DNA from: Roseomonas alba
GTDB taxonomy: Bacteria > Pseudomonadota > Alphaproteobacteria > Acetobacterales > Acetobacteraceae
Reading direction: 5' to 3'
DNA: 64,000 nucleotides
Assembly: GCF_019430885.1 (NCBI RefSeq)
Contig: NZ_JAHYBZ010000004.1
Span: 372,001-436,000 of the forward strand
Shown here: positions 60,231 through 64,000 of the stretch, in pieces
Position numbering within the stretch: the first letter of the stretch is position 1
Layout of the letters: the number at the start of each line of letters is the position of its first letter
The notes under the pieces: model-generated
What the model was told of the DNA's origin: nothing
The model's database searches: none
Seen by the model: only the letters and a program-made list of their open reading frames with translations
Program-made: the position numbers and the translations under genes

Positions 60231-60583
60231 TGACCCGGCTGCCGGATTGGCACGCGCGGTTGGCAGCCCTGCTGGCCGCGGCGGAGACGCGCCGCTTCGA
60301 GGCCCATCGCTGGAACTGCGGGCGGTTTGCCCTGGCAGCGGTGATGGCGACGACCGGACGCCGGCCGGCCTGGCGCAGCCTGCCGACGCTGGAGGCGACC
60401 TCGGACAGCGCCGGCTTCCCGCGCATCCCGCCGGCTTTCGCGCGGGCCGGCGACATCGTCCTTGCGAGCGACCCACCGCGGTTCGGCGTCGTGGTGGATG
60501 GCGGCCGCGCTGCCTTCGTCGGGCCCCGCGGCTTGGTCCGCATCTCCCTGACCGATTGCACCACTGCCTGGAGGATTGGCTGA
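60230..60583 (+). CDS. gpK-like DUF6950 protein
   Basis: A 117-residue protein with EAHRWNCGRFALAAVMATTGR, where the Cys after the Asn is like the NlpC/P60 nucleophile, and RAGDIVLASDPPRFGVVVDGG. It matches DUF6950, the short tail peptidase-like family that replaces gpK. The usual catalytic His is not obvious, so it may be inactive. It is followed by the tail tip gene. Confidence 0.7.
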   Translation: MTRLPDWHARLAALLAAAETRRFEAHRWNCGRFALAAVMATTGRRPAWRSLPTLEATSDSAGFPRIPPAFARAGDIVLASDPPRFGVVVDGGRAAFVGPRGLVRISLTDCTTAWRIG

Positions 60584-62589
60584 TGCCGGCTGCGGTGCCG
60601 CTTATCGCCGTCGCGGCTGCCGGCATCGCCTCCGCCGCGGTCGGTGGCGGGATCATCGGTGCGGTGGTCGGCGCCGGCGCTGCCTTCATCGTCTCCGCCA
60701 TCGGCCAGTCGGTCTTTCCGCAGAAGCAGAAAAAGCAGGCCGGCCTCAGCCCACAGGCGGCGGCGATCGCCGGCTTCGACGCCGGCCAGCCCGGCGCCGG
60801 CCGCACCCAGGCCTTCCGCCAGCCGGTCACCGAGCACCAGCTCGTCGTCGGGCGGTGCAAGGTGTCGGGACCCATCGTCTTCCTGCACTCCGCCACCGAC
60901 GACGAGGGCCGCGCCGATGGCTACTTCTACTCGGTGGTCGTACTGGCCGCGCACCGCGTCCGCGCCATCGGCGAGGTCTATCTCGGCGACAAGGTCGAGA
61001 GCGACGGGTCCCTCGCCGGGCTGGTGCGGATCGACCGCCACCTCGGCGAGCCCGACCAGGCGGCCGACGCCAACCTCATCGCCGAGACCGGCGGCCAGTG
61101 GACCACCGAGCATCGCGGCCGTGGCCGTGCCTATGTCGCGGTACGGCTGAAACTCACCGCCGAGGCGTTTCCCGCCGGCCCGCCCAACATCGCCGCCATC
61201 GTCGAGGGCGCCGACACCATCCTCGACCCGCGCACCGGCAGTGTGGGCTGGTCCGACAATCCCGCCCTGCTGCTCGCCTGGTACCTCACCGCGCCCTTCG
61301 GCTGGCGCGCCGCCTGGGCCGACATCGACATCCCCGCCCTGATCGCCGCTGCCAACATCTGCGACGAGCTGGTCGGCACCCGGGCCGGGATCTACGAGCG
61401 CCGCTACACCGCCAATGGCGTGCTGTCCCTCGCCGAGGGCAAGATCGCCATCACCCGCAAGCTCGCCGCTGCCATGGCCGGCGCGCTGGTGGTCTCGGGC
61501 GGGCGGTTCTTCATCCATGCCGGCGCGCCGGCGCTGCCGGCCGCCACGCTCACCTCCGACGACCTCCGCGGCGACGTCACCATCCAGGGCGCGCGGCCAC
61601 GGCGGGACCTCTTCAACGGGGTGCGCGCGGTCTATGTCGAGCCCGCCGCCAACTGGCAGCCGACCGACGCGCCGCCGCTGCTGGCGAGCAACTACGTCGC
61701 CCAGGATGGCGGCGAGATGATCTATCGCGACCTGGAGTTCCCGCTGACCACCTCGGTCAGCACCGTGCAGCGGCTGATGAAGGTCGAGTTGGAGCGCAAC
61801 CGCCGCCAGCGCACCGTGGCCTTTCCCGCCAACCTCTCGGCCCTGCGGCTCAGGCCCTGGGAGGCGGCGACGGTCGCCCTCGATCGCCTCACCCCCTTTC
61901 CGGCGCGGGTCACCGCCTGGTCGCTGGCCGCCGAGGGTGGTGTCGACCTCACGCTGGAGGAGGAGGACGCCGCGGTGTGGGACTGGAATCCGGCGGTGGA
62001 TGAGCGCGCGACAGGGAGCAACCCCGGCGTGGTGCTGCCCAATCCTGGCGTCATCGCCGCACCCGCCAGCATCACCGTGGAGACGCCGCAGGCGACCGCC
62101 TTTGCCGTTCTCTCGCTCGCCTGGGCCGCGGTCGGCTCCTCCCATCTCGCCGGCTACCAGGTCGAGTTCCTGCCGGCCTCGGTGGTGGCCTGGCAGGGCT
62201 ATGGTGGCTCCCTCGGTGCCACGGCGGCCGCGATCCCCACGGCCGAGCCGACCGGCTTCCGGGTGCGCGCGGTGGCGCGCAGTGGCGCGGTGTCGGGCTG
62301 GCGGCAGGCGCTCGTCCCGGCCGCGGTGGCGGCGCCCACGGCGACGGGCATCGCGGGCGGGATCCGGCTCTCCGGGGGCTTCCCACCGGATGCTGTCCAA
62401 CTGCAGGTGTTCGAGGCGGCCAGTAACAGCCTCGCTGCTGCGGCCAGGCTGCCGGAGGAGCCGACCAGCCTCTTCTGGGACCGCACGGGCCTCACCGCTG
62501 GCGACACGCGCTGGTACTGGCTGCGCGCCGTCTCCGCCGAGGGCAACGTCTCGGCCCTGGCCGGGCCGGTCTCCGCCACCGCGCTCTGA
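60583..62589 (+). CDS. tail tip protein (gpJ-like)
   Basis: A 668-residue protein. The N-terminus has glycine-rich hydrophobic helices (IAVAAAGIASAAVGGGIIGAVVGAGAAFIVSA), then AFRQPVTEHQLVVGRCKVSGP and YFYSVVVLAAHRVRAIGEVYLGD of gpJ-type proteins, and a fibronectin-like C-terminal part (SLAWAAVGSSHLAGYQVEF and TGFRVRAVAR). It forms the tip that contacts the host. Confidence 0.8.
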   Translation: MPAAVPLIAVAAAGIASAAVGGGIIGAVVGAGAAFIVSAIGQSVFPQKQKKQAGLSPQAAAIAGFDAGQPGAGRTQAFRQPVTEHQLVVGRCKVSGPIVFLHSATDDEGRADGYFYSVVVLAAHRVRAIGEVYLGDKVESDGSLAGLVRIDRHLGEPDQAADANLIAETGGQWTTEHRGRGRAYVAVRLKLTAEAFPAGPPNIAAIVEGADTILDPRTGSVGWSDNPALLLAWYLTAPFGWRAAWADIDIPALIAAANICDELVGTRAGIYERRYTANGVLSLAEGKIAITRKLAAAMAGALVVSGGRFFIHAGAPALPAATLTSDDLRGDVTIQGARPRRDLFNGVRAVYVEPAANWQPTDAPPLLASNYVAQDGGEMIYRDLEFPLTTSVSTVQRLMKVELERNRRQRTVAFPANLSALRLRPWEAATVALDRLTPFPARVTAWSLAAEGGVDLTLEEEDAAVWDWNPAVDERATGSNPGVVLPNPGVIAAPASITVETPQATAFAVLSLAWAAVGSSHLAGYQVEFLPASVVAWQGYGGSLGATAAAIPTAEPTGFRVRAVARSGAVSGWRQALVPAAVAAPTATGIAGGIRLSGGFPPDAVQLQVFEAASNSLAAAARLPEEPTSLFWDRTGLTAGDTRWYWLRAVSAEGNVSALAGPVSATAL

Positions 62590-62605
62590 ACCGGAGCCAT
62601 CTCTC

Positions 62606-64000
62606 ATGCCTGCCCGCATCGACGACCTGCTGGTGCTCGACACCGCGGTCAGCAAGACCGACCTCGCAAAATACCTGCGCGACCGCGAGACCGTGCTGCC
62701 TTCTGACTTCGGCGGCCTCGGCGATGGTGTTGCCGACGATCGCGCCGCCATCCAGGCGGCCTTCGATCGTGCGGCGGCGGATGGGAAGTTCGCACTCATC
62801 CCACCCGGCACCTGGAACGTCTCTGCCGGCGTCACGCTCGGCGGTGGCGCCCGCGGTCTGATCATGCATGGCGTCATCCGCTATACCGGCTCGGCCGCGA
62901 CCACCGTCCTGACGCTGGGCGACGGCGGCACCGTCCGCAACGGCGAGAAGCACTATGCCGGGCTGCAGGTCATCCGGCAGGCCCAGTCCGATTGGCTGGA
63001 CGAGGGCGACATCGGCATCCTGGTGCGCAACATCGACGCATCCGTGGTCGAGCTGCGCCTGGTCTCGGGCTTCACCATCGGCATGCGCACTCTCGGCGAC
63101 GGCCGCGGCGTCGAGGACAGCACCTTCCACCTCGGCCGCATCCTCAACAACCGCATCGGCCTCGATATCCACTGCGCCACGGCGACCGCGTGGAACACCT
63201 CCATCCGCTACTATGGCGGCCACTTCGCCATCGCGACGGGAATCAACCCCACCGTCGACCGCTTCGGGATCCGGCTGTCGAACGCGCCCGGCGCTTACAG
63301 CAACCACAACCGGCACGTCTTCGATGCGCCGAATTTCGAACTGCGCCAGCTCGATCCCAATGTGGCGATCCCCTTCCTCAATGAGACCAGCGGCTCGGCG
63401 ATCATCGGCCGGGCGCTGCGCATGGAGGCCTGCTCGCCGATCGTCGCGCGCCACACCGCCGCGGCGCAGGACTGCGAGTACGAGGTCGCCTGGTCCAACA
63501 CCTACCAGGTCGGCATCGACTACACGGCAACCGCGACCCGCTGCGGCAACACCGTGCTCAACCGACATCGCGCGCCGGCCTCGCGGCATCTGCGGCTGCT
63601 CGGCTCCGTGCCGAATGTCCGGGCCGCGGCCTTCCGGCACAGTGCCACCGAGATCGGTGTCGAGGGACTGGCGGTGGTCGCCACCTCGACCACCTCCGCC
63701 ACGACGCTGGCAGGGCTGTCCTTCAATGGGCTGGACGACATCACGCCGACCGGGCGCGGTCTGCTGCTCGCCGCGCAGCGGGGGTTGGCCTTCGTGGTGG
63801 AGTGCAGCCAGGCGAAGGAGTTCGCCCTGGTGCATTCCCTCGTCGGTGATGCCGATGGTGGGCGGATCTTCGTACGGTGCTTCGATGCGGCGATGAACGT
63901 GCGGGAGAACGTCGCCGGTGACGCGCTGGCCTCCATCACCACGCTGCTGTGGAACGTCCCGGCCAAGGCCTGGACTGGCGGTGCCGCCATGGCCGACGCC
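62606..64000 (+). CDS. tailspike, pectate-lyase-fold (partial, runs off the window)
   Basis: An open frame from ATG 62606 to the last base (465 codons, no stop). After a short N-terminal adapter comes LPSDFGGLGDGVADDRAAI with LIPPGTWNVSAGV, the signature of the pectate-lyase-3/tailspike beta-helix. Repeated strand turns with Asn and Gly follow (GILVRNIDASVVELRL, HLGRILNNRIGLDI). It probably binds and degrades a host surface polysaccharide. The 3' part is outside the window. Confidence 0.75.
   Translation, partial: MPARIDDLLVLDTAVSKTDLAKYLRDRETVLPSDFGGLGDGVADDRAAIQAAFDRAAADGKFALIPPGTWNVSAGVTLGGGARGLIMHGVIRYTGSAATTVLTLGDGGTVRNGEKHYAGLQVIRQAQSDWLDEGDIGILVRNIDASVVELRLVSGFTIGMRTLGDGRGVEDSTFHLGRILNNRIGLDIHCATATAWNTSIRYYGGHFAIATGINPTVDRFGIRLSNAPGAYSNHNRHVFDAPNFELRQLDPNVAIPFLNETSGSAIIGRALRMEACSPIVARHTAAAQDCEYEVAWSNTYQVGIDYTATATRCGNTVLNRHRAPASRHLRLLGSVPNVRAAAFRHSATEIGVEGLAVVATSTTSATTLAGLSFNGLDDITPTGRGLLLAAQRGLAFVVECSQAKEFALVHSLVGDADGGRIFVRCFDAAMNVRENVAGDALASITTLLWNVPAKAWTGGAAMADA

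Overview
The window is very GC-rich (coding GC mostly near 70 percent), densely packed with four-base ATGA/GTGA gene overlaps, and uses many GTG starts. It carries an alphaproteobacterial-type Zur operator and alphaproteobacterial phage families (DUF6441, DUF6511, DUF3489, DUF2924). Together this suggests an alphaproteobacterium, probably Acetobacteraceae (Roseomonas-like). That assignment is an inference from style, not from a marker gene.

1-13,047 is ordinary chromosome: a DUF502 membrane protein, a hydrolase coupled to a peptide-type ABC substrate-binding protein, a DUF6734 protein, endonuclease V, an outer-membrane barrel protein coupled to ZnuA behind a near-perfect Zur box, a zinc-ribbon protein, proline iminopeptidase and tRNA-Arg(CCU). 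Two intergenic gaps carry copies of the same double-hairpin repeat.

13,048-21,669 is a type I restriction-modification operon on the minus strand: hsdM (with an extra N-terminal winged helix), a 35-residue microORF, hsdS, a 177-residue winged-helix protein, a DUF4268-type nuclease, then hsdR. Almost every junction overlaps by four bases. 21,815-24,226 is a serine-recombinase module (HTH protein, recombinase, DUF2924 protein, small leader ORF).

24,312-64,000 is a siphovirus-like prophage cut by the window edge. Its early region has an S24-type repressor with an operator region, a Cro-like HTH protein, a resolvase-like nuclease, a Sak4-like ATPase with a DUF669 SSB, a Cas4-like exonuclease, an SF2 helicase and a primase-helicase. 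Two tandem ParB-methyltransferase fusions follow. The late region runs: Nu1-like and GpA-like terminase, gpW, lambda-type portal, protease-capsid fusion, DUF2190, endolysin, overlapping spanins, joining protein, holin, tail genes, gpG/gpGT through a programmed -1 frameshift, tape measure, tail tip and a pectate-lyase-fold tailspike that runs off the end.

Likely cargo genes sit in the prophage: an L,D-transpeptidase lipoprotein, an interrupted PIN-domain protein, a minus-strand V4R-like protein, and a 548-residue HNH endonuclease inserted backwards between the tail tube and tail chaperone genes. With the type I system these make the window rich in candidate defence or superinfection-exclusion functions. 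The best candidates for something undescribed are the HNH insertion, the interrupted PIN protein, and the microORF plus accessory nuclease inside the hsd operon.
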